A stretch of DNA of 64,000 nt from CAZRHH01 sp964599885 (lineage in GTDB: Bacteria; Chloroflexota; Dehalococcoidia; DSTF01; JACRBR01), in NCBI GenBank assembly GCA_964599885.1, contig CAZRHH010000008.1:22772-86771 (forward strand), in the 5' to 3' direction. Numbering within the stretch: position 1 is the stretch's first letter; the number at the start of each line of letters is the position of its first letter. This document shows, piece after piece, positions 24,628-32,869 of this stretch. The translations under genes were made by a program, and so were the position numbers. Under the pieces are notes generated by a model. That model ran no database searches. It worked only from the letters and a program-made list of their open reading frames with translations, and had not been told where the DNA came from.

Positions 24628-25845
24628 TTGCAGTCATTCCGTGAACTGGCGCTTCGGCCTTCAAGTCTGAAGGCTCTCGATGCGTCGCAAATCGTAACAC
24701 CCACCCCAATCCAGGCGGGCGCTATCCCGCCGTTGCTCGAAGGCAAGGACGTCATCGGGCAAGCGTATACCGGCTCCGGCAAGACGCTCGCGTTCGGCCT
24801 GCCGCTGATCGAGAGCATCGACATCAAGAACAAGTGGCTCCAGGCGCTCGTCCTGGTGCCGACGCGCGAGCTTGCGCAGCAGGTGCACGGCGTCATCGAG
24901 GAGCTTGCGAAGCCTGCGGGCATCCGCACGACGATGATTTTCGGCGGGCGCGCGTTCCAGCCGCAGCAGGACGCCATCTATCGCGGCGCGCAGGTCGTCG
25001 TCGGCACGCCGGGCCGCATTCTCGACCACGTGTCGCGCGGCACGATGACGCTCGAAGGCATCACGTTCTTCGTGCTCGACGAAGCGGATCAGATGCTCGA
25101 CCAGGGCTTCGCGCCCGATGTCGAGCGCATCCTCGCCGCGACGCCGAGCGAGCGTCAGACAGCGCTCTTCTCGGCGACGACGCCGGCGTGGGTGCACAAA
25201 GTCTCCTCGAAGCATCTCCGCAACCCCGTCGTCGTTGAGACGCAACCGGAAGAAGAAGCCGGCCCCGACATCGACCACGTCGTGTATGAGATCTGGAAGG
25301 AAGACAAGTTCAACGTGCTCGCCCGCCTGCTCGACGAGCCGACGGAAGGCACGACGCTCGTCTTCGGGCGCACGAAGCACGGCGTCCGTAATCTCGGCGT
25401 GAAGCTCGAACGCATGGGTTATGCGGTCGACGTGCTGCAGGGCAACCTCAGCCAGGGCCAGCGCGACCGTGTGCTCGAGAAGTTCCGTGCCGGCAAGACG
25501 CCGGTGCTGCTCGCGACGAACGTCGCCGCGCGCGGTCTCGACGTGCTGCACGTCAGCCGCGTGATCAACTTCGAGCTGCCGGAAACGCACGAGCTGTTCA
25601 CGCACCGCGTCGGCCGCACGGGCCGCATGGGCCGCTCCGGCCGCGCGATCACGCTGCTCTCGCCGGCGGAGCTGCCGAAGTGGCGCGAGATCGAACGCGG
25701 CCTCGGCCGCACGCTCCCGCGCATGACGCCCGACGGCGAAGAGATCAAGCCTCAGCCCGCGAAAACGACCGCGCCCGGCACGCGACGCGGCTCCGGCAGC
25801 TTCGGCGGCCGCCGCCGCACCAGCGCCTTCGGGGCGCGGCGCTAA
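24628..25845 (+). CDS. DEAD-box RNA helicase
   Basis: A 405-residue ATP-dependent RNA helicase. All core motifs are visible: Q motif TPTPIQ, Walker A AYTGSGKT (46-53), PTRELA, TPGRI, DEAD (151-154), SAT, then helicase C motifs ARGLDV and HRVGRTGR. The C-terminal tail is basic and Gly/Arg/Ser-rich (TRRGSGSFGGRRR), likely for RNA binding. The start is TTG 24628, with GAAAGG about 10 nt upstream. A long leader and proximity to a cold-shock gene suggest a role in RNA unwinding at low temperature, by analogy with CsdA-type helicases. A strong terminator follows. Confidence 0.95.
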   Translation: MQSFRELALRPSSLKALDASQIVTPTPIQAGAIPPLLEGKDVIGQAYTGSGKTLAFGLPLIESIDIKNKWLQALVLVPTRELAQQVHGVIEELAKPAGIRTTMIFGGRAFQPQQDAIYRGAQVVVGTPGRILDHVSRGTMTLEGITFFVLDEADQMLDQGFAPDVERILAATPSERQTALFSATTPAWVHKVSSKHLRNPVVVETQPEEEAGPDIDHVVYEIWKEDKFNVLARLLDEPTEGTTLVFGRTKHGVRNLGVKLERMGYAVDVLQGNLSQGQRDRVLEKFRAGKTPVLLATNVAARGLDVLHVSRVINFELPETHELFTHRVGRTGRMGRSGRAITLLSPAELPKWREIERGLGRTLPRMTPDGEEIKPQPAKTTAPGTRRGSGSFGGRRRTSAFGARR

Positions 25846-25875
25846 CGGCGTCGTTCGGCACAACGCGAACATGCA

Positions 25876-25907
25876 CACAGCCCATCTTCGGATGGGCTGT
25901 GCTGTTT
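25876..25907 (+). terminator. Rho-independent terminator with UUCG loop
   Basis: An 11-bp perfect stem (CACAGCCCATC / GATGGGCTGTG) closed by TTCG, followed by CTGTTTT, 30 nt after the helicase stop. The C(UUCG)G loop is an especially stable tetraloop. Confidence 0.9.
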
Positions 25908-25919
25908 TCGTGCTTGGCG

Positions 25920-27542
25920 TCACTCGGCGTCAGCGCGCGGTCGCACGCAGAAGAGGTCGCGGATCCAACTCGTGCCCGTCTGGTCGAGCACGTTGCCGTC
26001 CGCATCGAGCGCCTCGACGATGACCATCGCTTCCGCGCCGGTGCCGTTGATCGCGACATACCACGCGTCGTCCGGTGGCAGCGCGGGCAGCTCGACGAAG
26101 TACGCATGCACGTCCGCGGCAAACGTCTCGTCGAGCGTGATCTCGATCATCTGCTCGGCGAGCGGCGGCGCAGCACAGGGATCGGGCGCGTGCTCCCGAA
26201 TTGCCATGAGCGTCGCCTTCAGCCGATATGCGCTCGCGCCCTCATGGCGGCTCCAACGAAACTCGTGTTCGTCGGGGAAGTGCCAGAAGCGCAGGCGCTC
26301 GTGCACGGGCGCGACAACGTCGAGCAGCTCGTAACCACCACGCTCTCCCGGTCGCGTCACGAGTTCGATGTAGTAGTCGGGTACGCGACCAACGCTGATC
26401 ACGATCGTGCCGTCGAGTTCACGACGCGGGCGGTAGAAGCACCAATCCGTCAGTGCCGGTTCGGCGCCGATAATGCTCGGCCGCGTCGCGCACTCTCCCG
26501 CCAGTTCGCCGCCCTGCGTCACCACCCACGCCCGCGCCGCGTCATACAGCGCCGGATCAGCGCCGTATGCCAAGAATTCGATGATCCAGCCGGGGCAGTC
26601 ATCGAGCGAATCACCAGGATGGAGGACGAGCGTGTTACTGCGGATTGCTGAGCGCTCACCGGAAAAGTAGCTCACCAGCACACGGGAGGTGCGTTCGTCA
26701 GCGGTACGAGCGAACGCGGCCTGGTGCGAGATCCCGACGGGTGGAAGCTCCGCACACACCCGTATCTCGTCGTCGCCGTGAACGGTGCCGAGCTCCTCCC
26801 ACGATGGCGCGGACGCTTCGGCCACCGCCTCCGCGAAGTCGAGAAGATCCTCTTCCGTGAGATTGAAGGCGTGGACGATGGTCGCGCCGAAATCCTCCGG
26901 GAACAGCACCATCGAACGCTGCCCAGGCGCACCCTCGACCGCCGGCGCGATGACGACGGCTTGCCGCGCGCCGATGGTGCGCGCCGTCACGTCGCTCGCG
27001 AGAGCGTCGAACGTCTCGGCGCGGGCAACAGTGCGGGCGAGCGTCACCATGGCGGGCGTGCCGTCATCGTTCAGCTTCTGATACTCGAAATTGAGGCCGG
27101 CTGTGCGGCCGCCGCACGCGACGACCTCGGGACGCCCGGTCGACTCCAGATTGCCCGCCGGTTCAAAGCCCGGCGGCAGGTCGAGCGGTCGCATGAAGTC
27201 CAGTTCGCTTTGGCCGGTTGGCGCGTTCACACAGCCGCCCGCGATCGTCCGCTCGTGCTGGTCGCGCACCGCCTGCGGCCAATCGTCGATCGACGGTGCG
27301 ACGTACAGCCCGAGGATCTCGCCATTGAAGCGTTCCGCGCCGGACTGCGCCGTTTGCGTGGCGGCGGCGTCTTTGAGGCGTTCGTCCAAGGGCGCTGTGG
27401 GCGTCGATGTGGCGCCCGTGGATTCCGGTGTTACCCCGTCGGCTGGCTGCGGTTCACCGCAAGCGTAAAAGGCAGCCGAGCACAGGAGCGCCAGGACGGC
27501 TGCGCTGACACCTCGCACGGTTGTCGTATGTCGCTTCAACAT
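25920..27542 (-). CDS. Exported protein with DUF4367-like domain
   Basis: A 540-residue protein starting at ATG 27542 (MLKRHTTTVRG). The signal peptide ends ..AAFYAC; the cysteine suggests a lipoprotein, though the lipobox is not ideal. A Thr/Pro-rich linker follows. Residues ~115-255 show the pattern of DUF4367/MucB-like domains (PLDLPPGFEPAG, LARTVARAETFD, GARQAVVI, FNLTEEDLLDFAEAVAEA). The C-terminal half is unrecognised and has many cysteines that could pair outside the cell. No ribosome binding site is seen. Its gene is divergent from a crotonase gene and convergent with the helicase terminator. Function unknown. Confidence 0.7.
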   Translation of the reverse strand: MLKRHTTTVRGVSAAVLALLCSAAFYACGEPQPADGVTPESTGATSTPTAPLDERLKDAAATQTAQSGAERFNGEILGLYVAPSIDDWPQAVRDQHERTIAGGCVNAPTGQSELDFMRPLDLPPGFEPAGNLESTGRPEVVACGGRTAGLNFEYQKLNDDGTPAMVTLARTVARAETFDALASDVTARTIGARQAVVIAPAVEGAPGQRSMVLFPEDFGATIVHAFNLTEEDLLDFAEAVAEASAPSWEELGTVHGDDEIRVCAELPPVGISHQAAFARTADERTSRVLVSYFSGERSAIRSNTLVLHPGDSLDDCPGWIIEFLAYGADPALYDAARAWVVTQGGELAGECATRPSIIGAEPALTDWCFYRPRRELDGTIVISVGRVPDYYIELVTRPGERGGYELLDVVAPVHERLRFWHFPDEHEFRWSRHEGASAYRLKATLMAIREHAPDPCAAPPLAEQMIEITLDETFAADVHAYFVELPALPPDDAWYVAINGTGAEAMVIVEALDADGNVLDQTGTSWIRDLFCVRPRADAE

Positions 27543-27608
27543 CGCGTTCGCATCGTACCCGCCCTCGATGAGCACATCCTTACGGCAGGTCTACGCCTCG
27601 CCCACGTG

Positions 27609-27638
27609 TATCCTACGACCGAGCGTACGTCCGGACGT
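27609..27638 (+). promoter_or_regulatory. Candidate -10 and operator palindrome before a crotonase gene
   Basis: TATCCT (27609-27614) is a possible -10. ACGTCCGGACGT (27627-27638) is a perfect 12-bp palindrome that would lie just downstream of the transcription start. Such a site could bind a TetR-type repressor; no regulator gene is nearby and no -35 is clear. Confidence 0.3.
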
Positions 27639-27693
27639 GCGTGCGGGCTGTGCGGGCGAACCAACCTTCCTACTTCCATCGGGAGGCACCTCC

Positions 27694-28485
27694 ATGCCGG
27701 ACATCGAATACTCCATCGCCGGAACGACCGCCACCATGCGGTTCAACCGGCCGGAGGCGCGGAACGCGATCACGTACGAGATGCTGCGCGATATCGAGCG
27801 GATCGTGGGCGACGTGCGCGCAGATAGCGCTGTGCGGGCGCTGATCGTGACCGGCACGGGCGCGGCGTTCTGCGCCGGCACCGATCTGAAGCAGTTATCG
27901 TCGCAGCCGCCGCCGGCCGGGCGCTCCGAATCGCTGGGGCGGGCGTATCCGGCCGATGCGGGGGCACCGTGGACGTTTCCGTCGATCAACAAGCCGGTGA
28001 TCGCTGCCGTCAACGGGCCGGCGGTCGGACTCGGCGCGGAGTTCACGTTGCAGTGCGATCTGCGGATCTCCGCGGAGTCGGCACGGTTCGGCTGGGTGTT
28101 CGTGCATCGAGGACTTGTGCCGGACACCGCTGCCGGTTCGTGGCTGCTGTCGCGGATCGTCGGGCTGCAACAGGCGGCGTATCTGCTGTTCTCCGGCGAG
28201 ATCATCGACGCGGCGCGCGCGCTCGAGATCGGCTATGTGCTGGAGGTGGTGCCGGACGACCGGCTGATGGATCGCGCGCACGAGATCGCGGACGCCGTGT
28301 CGCGCGGCGGTCCCGGCGCGACGGCGGAAGTGAAGCGGCTGCTCTACAAGGGCCTGACGCGCGAGCCGATGGAGCATCTCGTCGACAGCACGGAGACGAT
28401 CACGCGCCTGTTTGCCAGCGACGACTTCAAGGAGGGCGTGCGCGCGTTTCTCGAGAAGCGGCCGCCGGAGTGGACAGGCAACTAA
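27694..28485 (+). CDS. Enoyl-CoA hydratase/isomerase, PaaG-like
   Basis: ATG 27694 is preceded by GGGAGG (7-nt spacing), giving 263 residues. Crotonase features are FNRPEARNAIT, the oxyanion segment FCAGTDLKQL, NGPAVGLGAEFTLQCD, and HRGLVPDTAAGSWLLSRIVG. The VPD..G.W.L.R segment is close to PaaG-type isomerases, in which an aspartate replaces a hydratase glutamate, so isomerisation of a CoA thioester is plausible. The C-terminus ends EKRPPEWTGN, typical of the group. It is monocistronic, divergent from the exported DUF4367-like gene. Substrate unproven. Confidence 0.88.
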   Translation: MPDIEYSIAGTTATMRFNRPEARNAITYEMLRDIERIVGDVRADSAVRALIVTGTGAAFCAGTDLKQLSSQPPPAGRSESLGRAYPADAGAPWTFPSINKPVIAAVNGPAVGLGAEFTLQCDLRISAESARFGWVFVHRGLVPDTAAGSWLLSRIVGLQQAAYLLFSGEIIDAARALEIGYVLEVVPDDRLMDRAHEIADAVSRGGPGATAEVKRLLYKGLTREPMEHLVDSTETITRLFASDDFKEGVRAFLEKRPPEWTGN

Positions 28486-28517
28486 CCCGGCGACCCACGC
28501 GGTGGGAAAGCGATCGG

Positions 28518-29102
28518 CTACGCGCGCTCCAGCCGCCCCAGCACAACGCGCCCGCGCGGCGATAGCCGGTAGCCGACTTCGAGGCTCTCCGTCAGCCCGA
28601 GCTCCTTCAGCTTGCGCACGTCGATCTTGAACCTGGGCGTGTCGCGGCCGATGCTCGCCGCGAGATCGGCAGCGCGCACGGCGGGGCGGTCGCGGATGAG
28701 CAGCAATGTGGTTAGCGTCCACGCGCCGACCGGGCTGCTCGCATCCATGCGGACGAGGCGGCGCTGTACGGCGTCGATGTCGTCGGCGGTGAGTGCACGC
28801 TGCTCGCGGAGCGCCGTGCGTGGGTCCGCGCCGGCGACGTGAAAGTCGATCCGGTACAGGGCGCCTTCGCTGATTCGCGCGAGTTCCGCGAGCAATTCTT
28901 CGCGCGAGTCGTAGCCCGCAGTAAGAGAATCGGCGTCGGTGATCTGCGTCTCGTCGACGATGAGCACGTCGTCGATGGCGAGCACGTCGCCGCGGAAGCG
29001 CTGGCGGCCGCCGGGCTTCGCGGCGCGCTTGCGCCATCGCCGGAACGCGACCGTGATGCTGCCGTCGGCGATGCCCTCCCAGAACCGGTTGGTGAACAGC
29101 AC
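28518..29102 (-). CDS. ASCH-domain protein with C-terminal winged helix
   Basis: A 194-residue protein from GTG 29102, with GGAGG six nt upstream. Residues 1-80 look like an ASCH/PUA-like RNA-binding domain (LFTNRFWEGIADGSITVAFR at the N-terminus, then RFRGDVLAIDDVLIVDE). Residues ~115-190 look like a winged helix-turn-helix (GAWTLTTLLLIRDRP, RAADLAASIGRDTPRFKIDVRKLKELGL, YRLSPRGRVVL). An RNA-binding-like module joined to a DNA-binding-like module is unusual. It lies next to tRNA-Gly on the same strand, but 99 nt downstream of the gene. Function is unknown. Confidence 0.7.
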   Translation of the reverse strand: MLFTNRFWEGIADGSITVAFRRWRKRAAKPGGRQRFRGDVLAIDDVLIVDETQITDADSLTAGYDSREELLAELARISEGALYRIDFHVAGADPRTALREQRALTADDIDAVQRRLVRMDASSPVGAWTLTTLLLIRDRPAVRAADLAASIGRDTPRFKIDVRKLKELGLTESLEVGYRLSPRGRVVLGRLERA

Positions 29103-29198
29103 CGGCGCCTCCGTCCCGGCGGCACAGCACGCTGTGCCGCTACCGCTGCGTGCCGGTGCATTGCTTCAGGCGGTGCTTCGTGCATTTGAAGGAGAGGT

Positions 29199-29274
29199 TG
29201 GAGCGGGGGATGGGGCTCGAACCCACAACATCCAGCTTGGAAGGCTAGCGCTCTGCCAATTGAGCTACCCCCGC
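29199..29274 (-). tRNA. tRNA-Gly (anticodon TCC)
   Basis: The minus-strand sequence folds as a standard cloverleaf: acceptor GCGGGGG pairs with CCCCCGC, the D-arm GCTC/GAGC is intact, anticodon loop CTTCCAA has TCC (29241-29239), and the T-loop is GTTCGAG. The 3' CCA is encoded (29201-29199) after discriminator T. It reads GGA and probably GGN codons. Confidence 0.97.
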
Positions 29275-29353
29275 TCGACTATTAGCAGTATAGCGAAGCG
29301 TTTTCCAACCGCGGTTCTCGTCGCGTGGATCGCGGTGTGAGGGACGCATCGGC

Positions 29354-30028
29354 TTACTCGTCGGCCGTTGGTTCGGGCTGCGGTTGCAGTGCGTCGCGGA
29401 TGGCGTCTTCGAGGCGGAGCCAGGTGCCGGCCGCCCAGCCGCTGAAGCCTTCGCCGGCGATCCGCCACCACGTGATCGTCTCAGCATCGACCGGGCCCTC
29501 CTGCACGATCGCGCGCGTGCCGTCCGGCACGCAGATCGAGCGCGCGCCCTGTTGCGTCGGTTGGTCGCGAATGCTGAGGCAGTCGCCCTCGCCGAGGCCG
29601 ATGACGACGACGGCGTCGCCCGTTTGCAGCGGCCACGGGATGCCCGGAATGTTGCCGGCGCTCGGATCGCGATTCGTCACCGAGAGTACCGTCCAGCCCT
29701 CAGGGCCCTCTTCGACGAGCGCGAGCGCGGTCGAATCAGAGAACGTCGGGCCGAGCGCGTACGCACGCCGTGTGCCGCGCTCGCCGACCTGCTCGGCGCA
29801 CAGCTTGCCGGTATCGACGCCGCGCTCGGCATCGGCGCAGTCGGCGATGAAGGCGACGTTGCGGTTTTCGGTGACCCACACGGCGAGCGCGTCTTCGGGT
29901 CCCGGCAGTTCGGGTGTCGGCGTGGCATCGGGGGTATCATCGCCGCCGCCGCACGCCGCGACGAGCAGCACGCCAACGCACACAAGGGCAATCCCGAATG
30001 CGCCGGCGCGATGGCGTGTTCCGTGCAT
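29354..30028 (-). CDS. Lipoprotein with SH3-like C-terminal domain
   Basis: A 224-residue lipoprotein starting at ATG 30028, preceded by AGGAGG. The lipobox is LVAAC, followed by GGGDDTPDATPTPELPG, a flexible linker. The C-terminal ~70 residues resemble a bacterial SH3 domain (DCLSIRDQP, CVPDGTRAIVQEGP, WWRIAGEGFSGWAAGTWL), a type that often binds cell wall. The middle part (~45-130) is unrecognised and has two cysteines that could form a disulfide. Likely surface-exposed; role unknown. Confidence 0.75.
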   Translation of the reverse strand: MHGTRHRAGAFGIALVCVGVLLVAACGGGDDTPDATPTPELPGPEDALAVWVTENRNVAFIADCADAERGVDTGKLCAEQVGERGTRRAYALGPTFSDSTALALVEEGPEGWTVLSVTNRDPSAGNIPGIPWPLQTGDAVVVIGLGEGDCLSIRDQPTQQGARSICVPDGTRAIVQEGPVDAETITWWRIAGEGFSGWAAGTWLRLEDAIRDALQPQPEPTADE

Positions 30029-30051
30029 CGATCCTCCTGCGCGGCGCTGAG

Positions 30052-30864
30052 CTATCGAGCCGCGCCCGCGTAGCGCGTCATGAAGTCGTCATGGACGCGA
30101 CGGCCGCCGGCAGCGAACGCGCGGCTCGTGACGCGTATCGGACCGCCGTTCCGGTCTGATACAGCGCCGCCCGCTTCACGCACGAGCAGGATACCAGCGG
30201 CGATGTCCCACGGCGCAACGTTGAGGTGCGTGAACAAGTCAAGCCGCCCGGCGGCGGCGTACGCGAACGCCAGCGCGGCGCTGCCCATGATGCGGATCGT
30301 CTGCACGTCTGGAAAGATGTCGTTCATGAGCGCGATCTGCGCCGTACCGAGCGCGTCGTCGTAGCCAAGATCGATGCCAAGCACGGACGACGCGACGTCG
30401 GGCGCATCCGACGCGGTGATGCGCGTTTCGTTCATGTACGCGCCCTCGCCGGCGACGGCCCAGAAGCGCTCATCGTGTACGGCGTCGTACGTCACCCCGA
30501 CGAGCGGCTCGCCGTCGAAGCACAGCGCGACGTTCACGCACCATACGGGGATGCCCATCGCGTAATTCTTCGTGCCGTCGATCGGATCGATCACCCACGT
30601 CCAGCCTGTGGACGCATCCGTGTTCGCCGATGTCTCTTCGGACAAAATCTTGTGTGCAGGGTACTCACCGGCGAGGATCGACTTCAGCAGCAGTTCTACC
30701 GCAACGTCCGTCTCGGTGACGACGTTGCCGCGGCCCTTCACGTCGATGTCGTGCGCGGTGCGGAAGCGCGAGAGAGCGAGCGCGCCGCCCTCGCGCGCGC
30801 ACCGCCAGGCAACATCGATCGCGGCGGCGCCGGACGCGGCGAGCGGCAGCGGCGTTTCAATCAC
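30052..30864 (-). CDS. Inositol monophosphatase family phosphatase
   Basis: A 270-residue Mg2+-dependent phosphatase starting at GTG 30864. Metal-binding motifs are ETDVAVE near residue 51, SEETS (E76/E77), VIDPIDGTKNYA (D93, D96) and, near the C-terminus, VAPWDIAAGILLVREAGG. It hydrolyses a sugar or inositol phosphate, or possibly histidinol phosphate or PAP; these cannot be told apart here. A TAGGCT -10 lies six bases before the GTG and there is no ribosome binding site, so the mRNA is probably leaderless. Confidence 0.92.
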   Translation of the reverse strand: MIETPLPLAASGAAAIDVAWRCAREGGALALSRFRTAHDIDVKGRGNVVTETDVAVELLLKSILAGEYPAHKILSEETSANTDASTGWTWVIDPIDGTKNYAMGIPVWCVNVALCFDGEPLVGVTYDAVHDERFWAVAGEGAYMNETRITASDAPDVASSVLGIDLGYDDALGTAQIALMNDIFPDVQTIRIMGSAALAFAYAAAGRLDLFTHLNVAPWDIAAGILLVREAGGAVSDRNGGPIRVTSRAFAAGGRRVHDDFMTRYAGAAR

Positions 30865-30870
30865 GCCGAC

Positions 30871-30898
30871 AGCCTACCGGACGAGCGGGAAGCGCCAA
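30871..30898 (-). promoter_or_regulatory. Promoter for leaderless inositol-phosphatase transcript
   Basis: On the minus strand TTGGCG (30898-30893), a 16-bp spacer, TAGGCT (30876-30871), then six bases to the GTG start at 30864. The -35 lies inside a heptanucleotide repeat tract. Confidence 0.55.
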
Positions 30899-30926
30899 GC
30901 GGGATGCGGGAAGCGACGCCCGGGAG
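30885..30926. repeat. Heptanucleotide tandem repeat, six units
   Basis: Units GCGGGAA, GCGCCAA, GCGGGAT, GCGGGAA, GCGACGC, CCGGGAG. The tract overlaps the -35 of the inositol-phosphatase promoter. Confidence 0.65.
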
Positions 30927-30948
30927 ACGTGCCGCGGAACGCAATGGT

Positions 30949-31638
30949 TCAGTTGACACCGGCCACTGGCCCGCCGGTCACGGACGGCAACCACGACACG
31001 AGCAGTTCTTCAAGTTCCGTCGCACACTGAGCGAGCGAGTGATCGGCATCGGCGTACAGCACAATGCGCTTCGGCTCGACAGCGCGCGCGTGGATGTCTT
31101 CGCTCGCGGCGTAGTCGAGCACGCCATCGCGCATGCCGTGGACGAGCAGTAGCGGCTTCGCGAGCTGTTCGACGGAGCGCGTGCCATAGAGCTGCGAGGA
31201 CAGCGCGGCCACGCCGGACACGCTCGCCCCCAGTTCGCCCGCCTTGATGACGACGGCACCCCCGAACGAGTGTCCGACGAGGGCAACATCGCCCGCGCCG
31301 ACGCCACGGAGAAACGACACGCCCGCCAGCACGTCGAGCACGCATTCCTGGAACTCGCCCGGGTGCCGGTAGTGGATGCGGAGTCCGGTCAGCAGCGGCT
31401 TGAGCCGGTCGGCCAGTCTTCCGTACAAATCGTTCGCCGGCCCCTCAAACCCGCCCATCGCGCCGCCGACATAGATAACAGCGCCGGGTGCGCTGGCGCA
31501 CGGGTGGAGGATGCCGCGGATCTCGCCGCGCGACGTCTCGAGCATCAACCGCAGATTGCCGTCGGGCTCCGGGTGAGCCGCCACCTGCCGGATTGCAAGC
31601 TCCAGATCGCCACCGGCCGGATCCTCGGCGTCATTCAC
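30949..31638 (-). CDS. Alpha/beta hydrolase
   Basis: A 229-residue protein with the alpha/beta-hydrolase fold. The nucleophile elbow is VALVGHSFGG. The acid is probably in LLVHGMRDGVLDY and the histidine in LYADADHSLAQ, so the triad appears complete. YVGGAMGGFEGP supplies the oxyanion region. It is similar in plan to dienelactone hydrolases and small acyl esterases; the substrate is unknown. It is divergent from a truncated MFS gene across a 160-nt gap that carries an inverted repeat. Confidence 0.85.
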   Translation of the reverse strand: MNDAEDPAGGDLELAIRQVAAHPEPDGNLRLMLETSRGEIRGILHPCASAPGAVIYVGGAMGGFEGPANDLYGRLADRLKPLLTGLRIHYRHPGEFQECVLDVLAGVSFLRGVGAGDVALVGHSFGGAVVIKAGELGASVSGVAALSSQLYGTRSVEQLAKPLLLVHGMRDGVLDYAASEDIHARAVEPKRIVLYADADHSLAQCATELEELLVSWLPSVTGGPVAGVN

Positions 31639-31650
31639 GGGAGATCAACC

Positions 31651-31675
31651 TTAACGTCTGCTAACGGGGCGTTAA
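31651..31675. promoter_or_regulatory. Inverted repeat, possible operator
   Basis: TTAACG (31651-31656) and CGTTAA (31670-31675) face each other across 13 nt that contain a third TAACG copy. It lies between the divergent hydrolase and MFS genes, close to the hydrolase start. A regulator site is plausible but unsupported otherwise. Confidence 0.3.
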
Positions 31676-31798
31676 CCATCGCAAAAGTCACGCCGACTAT
31701 ATGGATAGCAAGGGTTCTGATCCTGCTGAAACGGGTACCATGACGCACACACCTTCCCAGCCACTATCGTCTCCGGCGTCTCGCCATGGAGCTGCATC

Positions 31799-32857
31799 TT
31801 GATCCGACGACTACCTCTGCTGCCTGCAGGGTATCGCCAACTGTTGTCGTGCCGCCCGTACCGCCTGTACTTCGCATCGAGTACGCTCGGCGCTTTCGCC
31901 TCGGCTGTGCAGTTTCTCGCGCAGGGCTGGCTGATCGTCGCGCTGGCGCCGGGAGCGACGGCGTTGATCGCGTATCTCGTCGTGCGGCTCGGCGTGAAGG
32001 CGCTGCTTGCCGTCCCGGCGGGACTGATCGCCGACCGCGTGCCACGCTCGCAGATCTACGCGTGGATGCGCGTCCTGGCGGGAGTCAGCTCACTGGTCGC
32101 CGTAGGGGCACTCTTCTCACCGTATCCGGTCGTCGTGGCGCTCGTCGCGACGGCGATCGCCGCTGCGGCGCACGCGTTCGACCTGCCGGCGCACCGCGCG
32201 CTACAGGGCGAGGTGCAGCCGCCGGAGCAGCTCGAGCGTGGGCTCTCGTTCGGGAGCGGCGGCTTCCATATCGCATCGCTGCTGGCGCCGATCATCGCGT
32301 TCCCGCTGGCGAGCTGGGCGGGCGCGGGCGCGCCACTCATGCTGTCGGCGCTGGTATTCTTCGCCGCCGCGGCGCCGGCCTTCGCGATCACGCCCACCAA
32401 GCTCATTCGGTTGCCAGCACGAGCGCACCAGGACGTGTCCTCCGCGCTGCGCTACCTCGCCGGAACGCCCGCCGTGATCGCCCTGCTCCTCGCGACGACG
32501 TTGCCGTCGCTCGTCGACAAGGCGGTCGTCATCGCGCTGCCGTCGGCATCGTCGGCGGGCGATCACTCTGCATTCGGCCTCGTGCTTGCAGCGCCGGAAC
32601 TCGGCGCGATCACGATCGGCTTCGTCATGGCAGCGCTCAACTGGCGGTTCGCGCCGTGGATCCCGATCGTCAGCGCCGGTGGCTACGCTGCTGGCGTCAC
32701 GGCCGCGTCGTTCGCGGGCCTCGCGGTGGGTATCGAGATGATCGCGATCGCTCTGTTCCTCGCGGGCTGTGCCAAGACGACGCTGATCACGAGTTCGTTC
32801 GCCGGTATCCAGCGGCTCGTGCCGGCCGAAATGCGCGGCCGGATCATGACCATCTGA
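31799..32857 (+). CDS. MFS transporter, apparently truncated at the C-terminus
   Basis: A 352-residue protein from TTG 31799 (GGAG eight nt upstream). The N-terminus YFASSTLGAFASAVQFLAQGWLIV and the helix 2-3 loop GLIADRVPRSQIY match the EntS/MFS_3 type. About ten hydrophobic segments are visible. The reading frame stops directly after VPAEMRGRIMTI, where the full-length homologue at 21.1-22.3 kb continues (YRGRVLSLYV...) for two more helices. About 50-60 residues are therefore missing. The stop lies 12 nt from the 3' end of the convergent flavoprotein gene. It may be a non-functional remnant or a ten-helix variant. Confidence 0.75.
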   Translation: MIRRLPLLPAGYRQLLSCRPYRLYFASSTLGAFASAVQFLAQGWLIVALAPGATALIAYLVVRLGVKALLAVPAGLIADRVPRSQIYAWMRVLAGVSSLVAVGALFSPYPVVVALVATAIAAAAHAFDLPAHRALQGEVQPPEQLERGLSFGSGGFHIASLLAPIIAFPLASWAGAGAPLMLSALVFFAAAAPAFAITPTKLIRLPARAHQDVSSALRYLAGTPAVIALLLATTLPSLVDKAVVIALPSASSAGDHSAFGLVLAAPELGAITIGFVMAALNWRFAPWIPIVSAGGYAAGVTAASFAGLAVGIEMIAIALFLAGCAKTTLITSSFAGIQRLVPAEMRGRIMTI

Positions 32858-32869
32858 GTTGTGCCCTCG

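Noticed and set aside
24661..25923. 420-codon frame antisense to the DEAD-box helicase
   Set aside because: It lacks motifs and crosses the UUCG terminator of the helicase gene.
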